Positions 6,746 to 13,062 of a stretch of 64,000 nucleotides of DNA are shown here, in pieces; positions within the stretch are counted from its first letter, which is position 1, and each line of letters starts with the position of its first letter. The notes below the pieces were generated by a model that was given only the letters and a program-made list of their open reading frames with translations, was not told the DNA's origin and ran no database searches. Source of the stretch: a virus; IMG/VR virus record IMGVR_UViG_3300003323_000541, positions 1-64,000 of that record; one strand, 5' to 3'. Position numbers and translations under genes: made by a program.

Positions 6746-6940
6746 TTAACCTATTTTGTTTGAGTAATGTTTAAGATGGAAATATTTGTCGCATTTTTTA
6801 CAGTAATATTGTGCATATTTTGATCCCGACACTCCTGTATGTCTTGATTTATTTCTGCATGTAGGACATTTTCTTTTTCTGAAGGCGAGAAATATTACTA
6901 TTATTACTGCAATAGCCCATAGTATTACAACGAAATTCAT
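6746..6940 (-). CDS. membrane protein with zinc ribbon, 64 aa
   Basis: One N-terminal transmembrane segment (residues 3-19) is followed by a zinc ribbon made of CPTC (about 25-28) and CKKC (about 47-50). The ribbon would lie in the cytoplasm or periplasm next to the membrane. Function unknown. Confidence 0.7.
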   Translation of the reverse strand: MNFVVILWAIAVIIVIFLAFRKRKCPTCRNKSRHTGVSGSKYAQYYCKKCDKYFHLKHYSNKIG

Positions 6941-6968
6941 AAGATTAAGATTTTTAGTTTAAAAATAG

Positions 6969-7042
6969 AACATCAAGGGAGATTCGAACTCACCAACTGT
7001 AAGGAATAACCCCCACTGCTTTACCAATTAAGCTACTGATGT
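6969..7042 (-). tRNA. tRNA-like gene with 8-nt anticodon loop
   Basis: Acceptor ACATCAG pairs with TTGATGT and the D arm GCTT-AATTGGTA-AAGC is normal. The anticodon stem GTGGG/CTTAC closes an 8-nt loop, GGTTATTC. The T stem has one mismatch around TTCGAAT. The enlarged loop and the lack of a clear U33 prevent isotype assignment. Its 5' end lies three bases from the predicted 3' splice site of the group I intron. Confidence 0.55.
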
Positions 7043-7045
7043 TTC

Positions 7046-7297
7046 CGGGTTCACGTGGACCATGTCGGAGTCGCATGATTAACAAATAGTTTCCTACTTG
7101 GTTGGACTATATCATCACCTGTTCTAGGTGTTGGATGCTGTGGGCTCACCGTGGTGTCCCTAGTCTCTGAACCTTCTTACTTCTTCCAGTAAGCTCGGCT
7201 GCTGATTGGCATATAAAATAACATATTATTTTACTTAGCTTTCCAGCAATTCTTCCAATTTACAATCATATATCCCTATATGATGGGTCCGAAATTA
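7046..7297 (-). ncRNA. group I intron, 252 nt, no endonuclease
   Basis: The minus strand carries all four conserved elements in order: P (AATTGCTGGAAAGC), Q (AATCAGCAGCC), R (GTTCAGAGACTAG) and S (GATGATATAGTCC). GACTA in R pairs with TAGTC in S to form P7. P2 (ATCATATA/TATATGAT), P5, P6 (CTTACT/AGTAAG), P8 (CACCT/AGGTG) and a P9 hairpin with a GAAA loop are visible. Exon GGTT pairs with GGACC in the guide, with the required U-G at the 5' splice site after 7298. Intron TTTC can pair with 3' exon GAAA as P10, placing the 3' end at 7046. Confidence 0.85.
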
Positions 7298-7360
7298 AAC
7301 CGACGTCTTCTCCATTGCTAATAAATCATTTATAGGCTTATCTCATTCTAGTAAATGAGC

Positions 7361-7400
7361 AAAAAAAGGGAATGCTGTAGAATAATCCACAACACTCCCT
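7361..7400 (-). terminator. strong intrinsic terminator
   Basis: On the minus strand a 14-bp stem (AGGGAGTGTTGTGG with CTACAGCATTCCCT, three wobbles) is followed by T7. It separates the broken small gene 7484-7638 from the group I intron. Confidence 0.85.
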
Positions 7401-7483
7401 TAAAGGGCTAACTGGCGTTAGCGCTCCACCACTTTATTTTTACGAAATAAAGAAAACGAAACGGGCGTTTTATGTTCCTTAGA

Positions 7484-7638
7484 TTACGCCTCAACTAGCT
7501 CGGGAGCACCTACAAAAGCAAGTGCATCCTCGAAGGTGAAGTCAGAAACTTCATTAACTACGTTAGTAGCATTTGTTTGTTGGTATACATTTTATGGTGC
7601 TATACTACCATTGCACCGCCTAAAGATTTACTAGTCAT
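7484..7638 (-). CDS. 45-aa protein with a 17-nt coding gap (candidate translational bypass)
   Basis: ATG 7638 opens MTSKSLGGAMVV and then meets TAG (7602-7600). Skipping 17 nt, from a GTA take-off codon (7605-7603) to an identical GTA (7588-7586), restores a frame that continues YQQTNATNVVNEVSDF and ends in VEA-TAA at 7484. The downstream part has no start codon of its own and is preceded in frame by TAA. GGTGC/GCACC can form a hairpin around the take-off site. The arrangement resembles phage T4 gene 60. A pseudogene with a 17-nt insertion between GTATA repeats is the alternative. Function unknown. Confidence 0.45.
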
Positions 7639-7670
7639 ATGTGAATCAATTCCCGTATGGCCCAGTATTA

Positions 7671-7907
7671 TTAATATTCGCCGTTATTAAGATAACCTTT
7701 AGCAGTTGCTATGTTACCACTTTTATAATAAATTGTGAACATATCTCCATCTGTTTTACATTGACCGAGATATATAATTTTTTCAATGTCGTCAAAGTTA
7801 AGTTCATTCGTATTTTTCCACCCGTAACCTGAGTCAAGATGGGTTATAACAAGATTGTGTGAGGTGAAGCTGCTAGCCAGCTCTTTTACAATAATTACTT
7901 TTCCCAT
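7671..7907 (-). CDS. hypothetical protein, 78 aa
   Basis: A small soluble protein. The N-terminal MGKVIIVKELASSF, the middle GYGWKNTNELNFDDIEKIIYLG and the tail FTIYYKSGNIATAKGY suggest alternating strands and helices. It follows the 55-aa gene by two bases, so the two are probably one operon. Function unknown. Confidence 0.65.
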   Translation of the reverse strand: MGKVIIVKELASSFTSHNLVITHLDSGYGWKNTNELNFDDIEKIIYLGQCKTDGDMFTIYYKSGNIATAKGYLNNGEY

Positions 7908-7909
7908 GG

Positions 7910-8077
7910 CTATGCTCTTTTAGTGAATTTAAATCTTCCACCTATGTTCACAGCAGGCTTAAGTTCTTCCTGAACTTCTTCCTCATCTCTGAAACTCTTT
8001 CTTTTCTTAGGCCATCCTTTGCTTACAAGAAAAGCTTTAAGTGTTTCAATTTTCTGTTGATTTGATGTTTTACTCAT
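7910..8077 (-). CDS. small charged protein, 55 aa
   Basis: ATG 8077 to TAG 7910. The N-terminal half is a lysine-rich amphipathic helix (QQKIETLKAFLVSKGW), followed by a KKRKSFRDEEEVQEE stretch. A nucleic-acid or protein contact role is possible, but no domain is recognised. It ends just before the ATG of the next gene. Confidence 0.6.
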   Translation of the reverse strand: MSKTSNQQKIETLKAFLVSKGWPKKRKSFRDEEEVQEELKPAVNIGGRFKFTKRA

Positions 8078-8098
8078 ATTGTTTGTTGTTTGATTCGA

Positions 8099-8437
8099 TT
8101 AATAAAAATTGTTTTTCTGACATTCGGTTATATCAAAGGTTTTACCATTAGATAGAACTAGCGTAAGTTGATCGCTGTAATAACCGTTGTTACTGGCATA
8201 TCCTGGTATTTTTACGGTATGACCATTCAATGGTACAAGTTCAATTCCATAATCTTCGATTCTGTTAAAGAACTCACCATCTAAATCAAATTCAAGACCA
8301 TCAAAATCTTCAAGTGATATGTTGCTAAAATCCAAAAAATGACTCTCACAGCATTCCTGGTAATGTTCAGAATACATCATTACCCCGTTATCAAAGATTA
8401 TTCGATCATCTTTGATATTAATTACTTTTACATTCAT
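8099..8437 (-). CDS. conserved hypothetical protein, 112 aa
   Basis: Contains EHYQECCESHFLDF (residues 24-37), a pattern seen in a family of small acidic proteins of Bacteroidota and their phages (H-x-Q-x-C-C-E). The beta-rich C-terminal half ends with SNGKTFDITECQ. It is strongly acidic overall. Function unknown. It lies directly downstream of tRNA-Gly. Confidence 0.7.
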   Translation of the reverse strand: MNVKVINIKDDRIIFDNGVMMYSEHYQECCESHFLDFSNISLEDFDGLEFDLDGEFFNRIEDYGIELVPLNGHTVKIPGYASNNGYYSDQLTLVLSNGKTFDITECQKNNFY

Positions 8438-8453
8438 TGTTTTATTGTTTTAG

Positions 8454-8526
8454 AGCAGAAGACGGGACTCGAACCCACAACCCTTAGATTGGAAATCTAA
8501 TATTCTACCAATTGAACTACTTCTGC
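8454..8526 (-). tRNA. tRNA-Gly (UCC)
   Basis: Acceptor GCAGAAG pairs with CTTCTGC, and the D loop is AATTGGTA. The anticodon arm TTAGA-TTTCCAA-TCTAA gives anticodon TCC, and the T loop is TTCGAGT. This is a regular cloverleaf. Confidence 0.93.
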
Positions 8527-8531
8527 TAAAT

Positions 8532-8560
8532 AAAAACCTCCCTCAGTCGCCCAAGGGAGG
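8532..8560 (-). terminator. intrinsic terminator before tRNA-Gly
   Basis: CCTCCCT pairs with AGGGAGG across a 10-nt loop, followed on the minus strand by TTTTTATTT. It would stop transcripts from the genes at 8729 and beyond. Confidence 0.85.
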
Positions 8561-8631
8561 AACCTCTTAACCCAAAGATTTTTTTAAATTACTAAAAAGA
8601 AAAATAATATTACTAATAATTGTGTTTATTC

Positions 8632-8688
8632 GGCTTTTACGTGCCTAGAGTGATTATAGTGGACTCCCCACTGTAGCTAGGTAAAACC
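8632..8688 (-). ncRNA. nested-hairpin spacer
   Basis: On the minus strand, GGTTTTAC pairs with GTAAAAGCC (one bulge), CCTAG with CTAGG, and AGTGG with CCACT around a GGAGT loop. Together they form one nested structure of about 57 nt. It is upstream of the terminator at 8532 and downstream of gene 8729, and has no coding potential. Confidence 0.45.
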
Positions 8689-8728
8689 TACATAGTATTT
8701 TCTCATAATTAATAGATTATATTTTTGA

Positions 8729-9127
8729 TTAATGGAACGAATGTACCCCAGTTAGTTTATTCACATTATGCTCATCTTTGGTAAGATCAATCACATGATA
8801 TCCATTACCTCTTATGTATTTAGCATGTTGTTCATGTGATACAAGCTTACACATACATTTACTGCTGGATATGTATAGATTTAAACCATTGTTTGGATTT
8901 ACATCGAGAATCTGTAATTCCCTTTTAAATTCATCCAGTTGATTTAGATCTATGATATATACAAGATGTTCGTAGCTCCTGGTATGATTAAAGTCCTGTA
9001 CCATCATCTTCCAATGTTCAAGGATGAAGGTCATTAAACTAGGCTGGTTATGACTAACCTTAATTAATGTGGACTTTGAATTCATCACATAGATAGCTGT
9101 TCCAATAATTTTTGATAGTCGGTTCAT
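8729..9127 (-). CDS. hypothetical protein, 132 aa
   Basis: A soluble protein of mixed alpha/beta character with a CMCKL motif and several histidines in its C-terminal half. Its ATG overlaps the stop of the 38-aa membrane protein gene (TGATG), so it is translated as part of the 9627-8729 operon. Function unknown. Confidence 0.7.
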   Translation of the reverse strand: MNRLSKIIGTAIYVMNSKSTLIKVSHNQPSLMTFILEHWKMMVQDFNHTRSYEHLVYIIDLNQLDEFKRELQILDVNPNNGLNLYISSSKCMCKLVSHEQHAKYIRGNGYHVIDLTKDEHNVNKLTGVHSFH

Positions 9128-9243
9128 CAGGCGAATAGTTTAATGATTATGAAATTCAATCCTACCATCGATATTGTTCCAAAGCAAAACAAGATAAGAA
9201 ACAATATAATAACAAAGGACCATCTAATAAAATTTTCTTTCAT
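9127..9243 (-). CDS. small membrane protein, 38 aa
   Basis: ATG 9243 to TGA 9127, beginning MKENFIRWSF. Residues 10-35 are one hydrophobic segment. It overlaps the gene before it by 20 bases and the gene after it by TGATG. Function unknown. Confidence 0.6.
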   Translation of the reverse strand: MKENFIRWSFVIILFLILFCFGTISMVGLNFIIIKLFA

Positions 9244-9460
9244 ACTTAATAGAGTTAGTGATTACAAAGGAACTTACCAGAGAACACAGATAGAGCATAC
9301 CTAAAAGGACAATTCCTGTTATGGAATAAAAATCAGGCGATATAAAGCTCATTTCTATGAATTCTGATAGAGATATACCAAGGACTAAAGAAAGTCCCTT
9401 ACAGAGCCCTAAAAATAAGCCTGAGCCTATAATAAGAGAGATAAAGTAGATTAGTTTCAT
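9224..9460 (-). CDS. membrane protein, 78 aa
   Basis: Two hydrophobic segments (about residues 3-26 and 47-68), with a short polar loop and a basic C-terminus YERKFY. Second in a run of three consecutive membrane-protein genes. Function unknown. Confidence 0.65.
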   Translation of the reverse strand: MKLIYFISLIIGSGLFLGLCKGLSLVLGISLSEFIEMSFISPDFYSITGIVLLGMLYLCSLVSSFVITNSIKYERKFY

Positions 9461-9489
9461 AAGTTAATAGATTTATGGTTAATGATTGA

Positions 9490-9627
9490 TTAGTTACATG
9501 ATTTGAGAATAGCAAACACAATGAAGAATATTGAACATGCTATAATTGTCAATAAGCATCCAATTCTGTCCTCTTCACTTGTATTTTTGTCTTGTGGTTC
9601 CCAATTATCGGGAGTAAATACTTTCAT
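9490..9627 (-). CDS. small tail-anchored membrane protein, 45 aa
   Basis: ATG 9627, starting MKVFTPDNWEPQDKN. A polar N-terminal half is followed by one transmembrane segment (residues 23-42) and a short SCN tail, so the polar half probably faces the cytoplasm. It lies directly downstream of the structured RNA and terminator at 9644-9679. Confidence 0.6.
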   Translation of the reverse strand: MKVFTPDNWEPQDKNTSEEDRIGCLLTIIACSIFFIVFAILKSCN

Positions 9628-9643
9628 AACGGTTGATTTAAAG

Positions 9644-9780
9644 TAAATAAAAGAATCATCCTATGCTCACTTGGATGATCTCTGATCACTCTGACTGTGG
9701 GGGACAAAGGACCTTGAGAGTCTTGTAATGTCCTAACACTAGCGATCGGTTCATCGCGATAATAGCATGTGCACACTATA
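9644..9780 (-). ncRNA. candidate small RNA ending in an intrinsic terminator
   Basis: The 219-nt spacer between genes 9847 and 9627 contains, on the minus strand, a hairpin GCGAT-GAACCG-ATCGC (9742-9757) and an AGGAC/GTCCT stem. It ends in a terminator, ATCATCC/GGATGAT (9655-9679), followed by TCTTTTATTT. It has no open frame. The 5' end is not defined by the sequence. Confidence 0.45.
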
Positions 9781-9846
9781 TAGATTTTATTTTTCAATTC
9801 ATGATAAATCTACAAAATCATAAATTGCTCAAGATTTTCAATGGTT

Positions 9847-10149
9847 TTATTCAACCTCAACAAGTTCCTCTTTCTTAGAATATTGTTCACATTCATCCTC
9901 TTCTCCAATTAGTCCAAAGTATTTCTTTAATACTCTTACAGTACCATCATATGAATAAGTGCAACCACATTCTTCACATATTACTGTATCTCCCATTTTA
10001 GGAACACCTAAAGAATATTGCCTTGGATTTATTGGAATACCATGGACGATGAATTCAGCACATTTACACAGTTTTGACTCTGATACATTATATGTGTTTC
10101 CAGCTATAACAGTGCCTAATTCTGATGTTTCAATACATAATGCTTCCAT
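9847..10149 (-). CDS. zinc-ribbon-like hypothetical protein, 100 aa
   Basis: Cysteines occur as CKC (about residues 28-30) and CEECGC (about 58-63), a plausible zinc site. The tail is acidic. The presence of a ribbon suggests protein or nucleic-acid contact, but the function is not recognised. Confidence 0.65.
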   Translation of the reverse strand: MEALCIETSELGTVIAGNTYNVSESKLCKCAEFIVHGIPINPRQYSLGVPKMGDTVICEECGCTYSYDGTVRVLKKYFGLIGEEDECEQYSKKEELVEVE

Positions 10150-10170
10150 TTTGTAGATATTTAAATAGTT

Positions 10171-10455
10171 TTATGGTATCACATTTGGTAGTTCATAAAA
10201 TTGAAAACCTGTATATAACACAGTATTATCACAGGAGAGCAGCTTATAGCTGTACACTAAATCTCCTTTCTCTGTAGCATCTGTATCTAACAATGTACAT
10301 TGAATAGGTTTACATTTAGTGTTAATGAACTCTTCTACCTTACTGGTATTTAAGTTCAAGTCAGGTCCATCAGAATTACATGATGTAACAGATATTACAC
10401 CAACAAGCAGAACTACATACAGTAGTCCACAAATTACGTAGTCTTTGATTCTCAT
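10171..10455 (-). CDS. putative lipoprotein, 94 aa
   Basis: The signal peptide has hydrophobic residues 7-22 (VICGLLYVVLLVGVIS) and a lipobox-like VTSC. The mature N-terminus would be Cys-26 followed by NSDGPD. The mature part has four further cysteines. Phage lipoproteins in other systems often cause superinfection exclusion, so that role is a reasonable inference here. It overlaps the upstream gene by 4 bases (ATGA-type). Confidence 0.7.
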   Translation of the reverse strand: MRIKDYVICGLLYVVLLVGVISVTSCNSDGPDLNLNTSKVEEFINTKCKPIQCTLLDTDATEKGDLVYSYKLLSCDNTVLYTGFQFYELPNVIP

Positions 10456-10688
10456 ATGTATAGCAGTTTAATTTCTTTCTCGGTTAATTCTTCAGTGAAT
10501 ACGGGTATTTTACCATTAGAGCTATTCTGAAATACTTTATGATAAACCTTAACCCCTGTTGTTGTATAATATATCACCTCTACAAATGAGGAGGTAATTA
10601 CATTAATTGTAGCAGCCATTTTAACATGCTGAGCTCCTACATTTAAAAAGAAGAATACTTTTTGTCCAATGTATAATTGTTCGTTCAT
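10452..10688 (-). CDS. hypothetical protein, 78 aa
   Basis: A small beta-rich protein (MNEQLYIGQKVFFFLN, repeated beta-like VIYYTTTG). It overlaps both neighbours by 4 bases, consistent with a tightly coupled three-gene operon 10885-10171. Function unknown. Confidence 0.65.
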   Translation of the reverse strand: MNEQLYIGQKVFFFLNVGAQHVKMAATINVITSSFVEVIYYTTTGVKVYHKVFQNSSNGKIPVFTEELTEKEIKLLYI

Positions 10689-10885
10689 AAGTCGATTGTT
10701 TCAATTTGATCATAGACATCAGAAAGATCGTTCATTCTCTTCTCAAGATCACTCTGTTTCCTTGGAACCTGAAATTCTTCGTAGTATCTTTCGGAGGTAA
10801 TTTGCTTATCATATTTGTCCATTTTACGTATCTGTAGTCTTCTTAAAATGAGCTTTTGTCTTTCGCTAAGATAATCTTGTTCCAT
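10685..10885 (-). CDS. charged helical protein, 66 aa
   Basis: ATG 10885 (MEQDYLSERQ) is preferred; the longer open frame to 10933 adds an unlikely leader. The protein is almost entirely charged predicted helix (RKMDKYDKQITSERYYEE), with no known domain. Confidence 0.6.
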   Translation of the reverse strand: MEQDYLSERQKLILRRLQIRKMDKYDKQITSERYYEEFQVPRKQSDLEKRMNDLSDVYDQIETIDL

Positions 10886-10977
10886 GATGATTATTTTTAA
10901 TTTAAAAAATCTGCCCTCACTTTCAACACTCAAATCATGTTTACTCGGTTATTGGGCAGATCAATAGTTAACCCCGT

Positions 10978-11211
10978 CTATTTTCTATTTTGTCGTAAAT
11001 ATTGGAATATAGCCCATATTACAACGGGAATACTTAATGGACCAAACAGTATGCATAATGTAAACAATCGTGTGACCTCTTCTTTAGAAAGAGCATCTCT
11101 TTTGTTTCTAGCATTAAGAATAAAGAAACCAATGAAAACTGAGATCAAAAAGATCAAAGCTCCAGTTGATAACCATAATTCGATCGCTGTTAGCCAGTTT
11201 AGATTCTTCAT
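10978..11211 (-). CDS. membrane protein, 77 aa
   Basis: Two hydrophobic segments (about residues 14-33 and 50-70) and a basic C-terminus YLRQNRK. The ATG lies immediately after a hairpin and T-run that could act as an attenuator. Function unknown. Confidence 0.65.
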   Translation of the reverse strand: MKNLNWLTAIELWLSTGALIFLISVFIGFFILNARNKRDALSKEEVTRLFTLCILFGPLSIPVVIWAIFQYLRQNRK

Positions 11212-11388
11212 AAAAAATAGTTTAGAGTTTGAGCATCTCTATGGACCTAAACCTAGTGTTACCTAGACCTAACAGCATTACCTGTTATGCACTCTTTAAA
11301 TTATCATAGATGTGAGCCATACCTCATACCAGGAAGGGTACAGCCCATCACCTATGATCTACCTAACTTGCTCATGGTGTATGATTGA
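11212..11388 (-). ncRNA. structured leader or small RNA with terminator
   Basis: The minus-strand spacer between genes 11389 and 11211 folds into an ATCATAG/CTATGAT stem (11303-11309 with 11352-11358) with inner GTGA/TCAC and TACC/GGTA stems. A TAACAG/CTGTTA hairpin (11270-11287) and a CTAG-GTAACA-CTAG hairpin follow. It ends with a TAG(G)TTTAG/CTAAACTA stem followed by T6 just before the ATG of the next gene. No coding frame is seen. Confidence 0.45.
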
Positions 11389-11583
11389 TTAAGCTATTTG
11401 CTTGAGCAGATTTCCCAGCTCTACGGGATACTCCACGTGTGTTAGGTGATAGATTTTCTTGAATATCTCTGTTTTAGTGAGATCATGAGCAACATGCTCA
11501 ATTTCTTCCCAGGCTTTCTCCACCCATGATCTTGGGACATGATTATGAATAGCCTTGAACGTATTTAGGACATTTTCTTTCAT
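11389..11583 (-). CDS. hypothetical protein, 64 aa
   Basis: An all-helical histidine-rich small protein (HNHVPRSWVEKAWEEIEHVAHDL). No recognised domain. It is flanked on both sides by structured spacers, so it probably has its own promoter. Confidence 0.6.
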   Translation of the reverse strand: MKENVLNTFKAIHNHVPRSWVEKAWEEIEHVAHDLTKTEIFKKIYHLTHVEYPVELGNLLKQIA

Positions 11584-11610
11584 ATGTTGATATAATTGAT
11601 TGTTTCTGTT

Positions 11611-11699
11611 GATAAAAAGAAAAGAGCTCTCATTGTCGAACCAAATAGCACACCAATAACAATCAAGTTTCGGTTAATACTAATGATAGAGAGCTCTTT
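11611..11699 (-). terminator. long-stem hairpin with T-rich tail
   Basis: GAGAGCTCTTT at 11689-11699 and AAAGAGCTCTC at 11621-11631 form an 11-bp stem around a loop of about 57 nt. The minus-strand product then runs into TCTTTTTATC. It probably ends transcription from gene 11730. Confidence 0.6.
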
Positions 11700-11729
11700 C
11701 TTTTGCTAATACACTTAGGTTCAAGATTA

Positions 11730-11933
11730 TTACTTCATTGGTGTTCTACCAAATAAATGTCCTAATTGAGCAGGATTTTGTTCTATTCCACCATCAAAAT
11801 CAAATATCCAGTAATCTGTGTTTTTTTGTAAAACAACAGCACAGCAGGACACCGATAATGGCTTATTGAACGAATATCCATTCTTTTTTAGCTCATTTAT
11901 TTTTGAATTCTGTTCTTTACTGGGTATATACAT
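11730..11933 (-). CDS. hypothetical protein, 67 aa
   Basis: A small protein with a helical N-terminus (SKEQNSKINELKKNGYSF) and a strand-rich middle SVSCCAVVLQKNTDYWIFDFDGG. No domain recognised. It is a single-gene unit between structured spacers. Confidence 0.6.
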   Translation of the reverse strand: MYIPSKEQNSKINELKKNGYSFNKPLSVSCCAVVLQKNTDYWIFDFDGGIEQNPAQLGHLFGRTPMK

Positions 11934-11970
11934 GATTTCTAGATTTTACAGATATAATAACTAATAATCT

Positions 11971-12057
11971 AACCAACCACATTATTTGCTACCTCTACCA
12001 CTAAACTGTGGTTAACTGCCTGACTTTGCTCCCCAGCAGCGAGTTACATGGTTGGTT
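11971..12057 (-). ncRNA. multibranched RNA fold in spacer
   Basis: A 9-bp outer stem AACCAACCA/TGGTTGGTT (11971-11979 with 12049-12057) encloses an ACCAC/GTGGT hairpin (11997-12012) and a CTGC/GCAG stem (12016-12039) with an internal GCT/AGC. This is a three-way junction like the one at 3815-3902. No reading frame is present. Confidence 0.5.
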
Positions 12058-12080
12058 AAACTACTGATCAATGATTCGTT

Positions 12081-12272
12081 CTATTGTCTATGATCGATTC
12101 TTCCATATGTGGAAGCATAATCACGAGCATCTTGCTCACACTTGAACCCATGTTCGCCACTTATGGGAGTAAAAACACTCCAACTTCCATTTTTTCTCTC
12201 CATTATACGAGTTGAGAATTCGTAATCATAGACTTTCAATTCTCTTGCGTCTTTTTCTTTAGTTGTTTCCAT
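12081..12272 (-). CDS. hypothetical protein, 63 aa
   Basis: A small acidic protein with a beta-hairpin-like core (RIMERKNGSWSVFTP) and a helical CEQDARDYASTYG stretch. Function unknown. Confidence 0.6.
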   Translation of the reverse strand: METTKEKDARELKVYDYEFSTRIMERKNGSWSVFTPISGEHGFKCEQDARDYASTYGRIDHRQ

Positions 12273-12672
12273 ATATGCTATGTATTAATATTTCGATATA
12301 AATAGGTGTTTGAGAAAAGTATGGTGGATTAGTATGGACCTTTTACCCATCATCCATCATCATAAATTAAAGGACAATCATCTGATAATTAATAAGATAA
12401 TGGGCCCAATGAACAATCACAGAGCCCATATCTTTCATACATGGAGCAAACCTAAACACTATACTTTGGTTCTAGAATAGCAGTATTATTACCATTAACC
12501 CCAGCTCCGATGGATGGAACCCCGAACTTAATAAATAAGTTCGTCTGTCCGTGGACTAAGCCCATTAACCATCAGATAATAATAAAATAAGATAAGGTTG
12601 CCCCCGACAATGATTTGGCTGCTTTATCTTATATGGTTATAGGATAAATGGTTTACAGGTGCTTATTTCCTG
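12273..12672. other. 400-nt non-coding spacer with hairpins
   Basis: No credible gene on either strand. On the minus strand it contains ATAAGATAA/TTATCTTAT (9 bp, at 12584-12634) followed by TTTATTATT, which may be a weak terminator of gene 12673. It also contains GAACTTA/TAAGTTC (about 12524-12543), ATGGGC/GCCCAT (about 12400-12430) and two copies of GGTTAATGG. A short ATCATCC tandem lies near 12348-12362. Confidence 0.5.
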
Positions 12673-13062
12673 TTAAGCTGCAACAGCTTCGAGGTTCAGA
12701 GCGAACTCCTTATATCCTGTAGCTTTGCCGTCTCTCACCTGATCCCTTACCTCAACTTCGAGTTTCTCGAGCCCTTCACCTGCGATTTTCTCCAGTTGTG
12801 ACTCTGTGATTTGCAGGTTATAGTCCGTTCCATCGATGTTGATAGGCAAGTTGATGAACGCACAGAAAAGCTGTCCTTTCTGTATACGCTCAATGTTCTT
12901 GATCCGTACTTCGTCGATCTTCGGTTGTCCTGTGATGGTAGCTGTATGCTGTCCTACAGGCAACTGATTAGCGGATGGTTTGGGAAAGAAAAAGGTTTGA
13001 TTGCCTTTTAATTCTTTCATTTTAGCCAGTGCTTCGGCTACTTTGCCTTTATCAAGTTTCAT
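12673..13062 (-). CDS. hypothetical protein, 129 aa
   Basis: ATG 13062 (MKLDKGKVAEALAKMKELKG) is preferred over the upstream ATG at 13095. A helical N-terminus is followed by a beta-rich region (VGQHTATITGQPKIDEVR, GQLFCAFINLPINIDG) and an acidic end (LEKLEVEVRDQV). The layout is reminiscent of small DNA-binding OB-like proteins, but this is only a guess. It is the first minus-strand gene leaving the divergent region. Confidence 0.65.
   Translation of the reverse strand: MKLDKGKVAEALAKMKELKGNQTFFFPKPSANQLPVGQHTATITGQPKIDEVRIKNIERIQKGQLFCAFINLPINIDGTDYNLQITESQLEKIAGEGLEKLEVEVRDQVRDGKATGYKEFALNLEAVAA

Noticed and set aside
7484-7660. tmRNA with a tag peptide near the group I intron
   Set aside because: The downstream peptide is too long, does not end in the usual LAA-type tag, and no tRNA-like 3' half with an acceptor partner is found around it.
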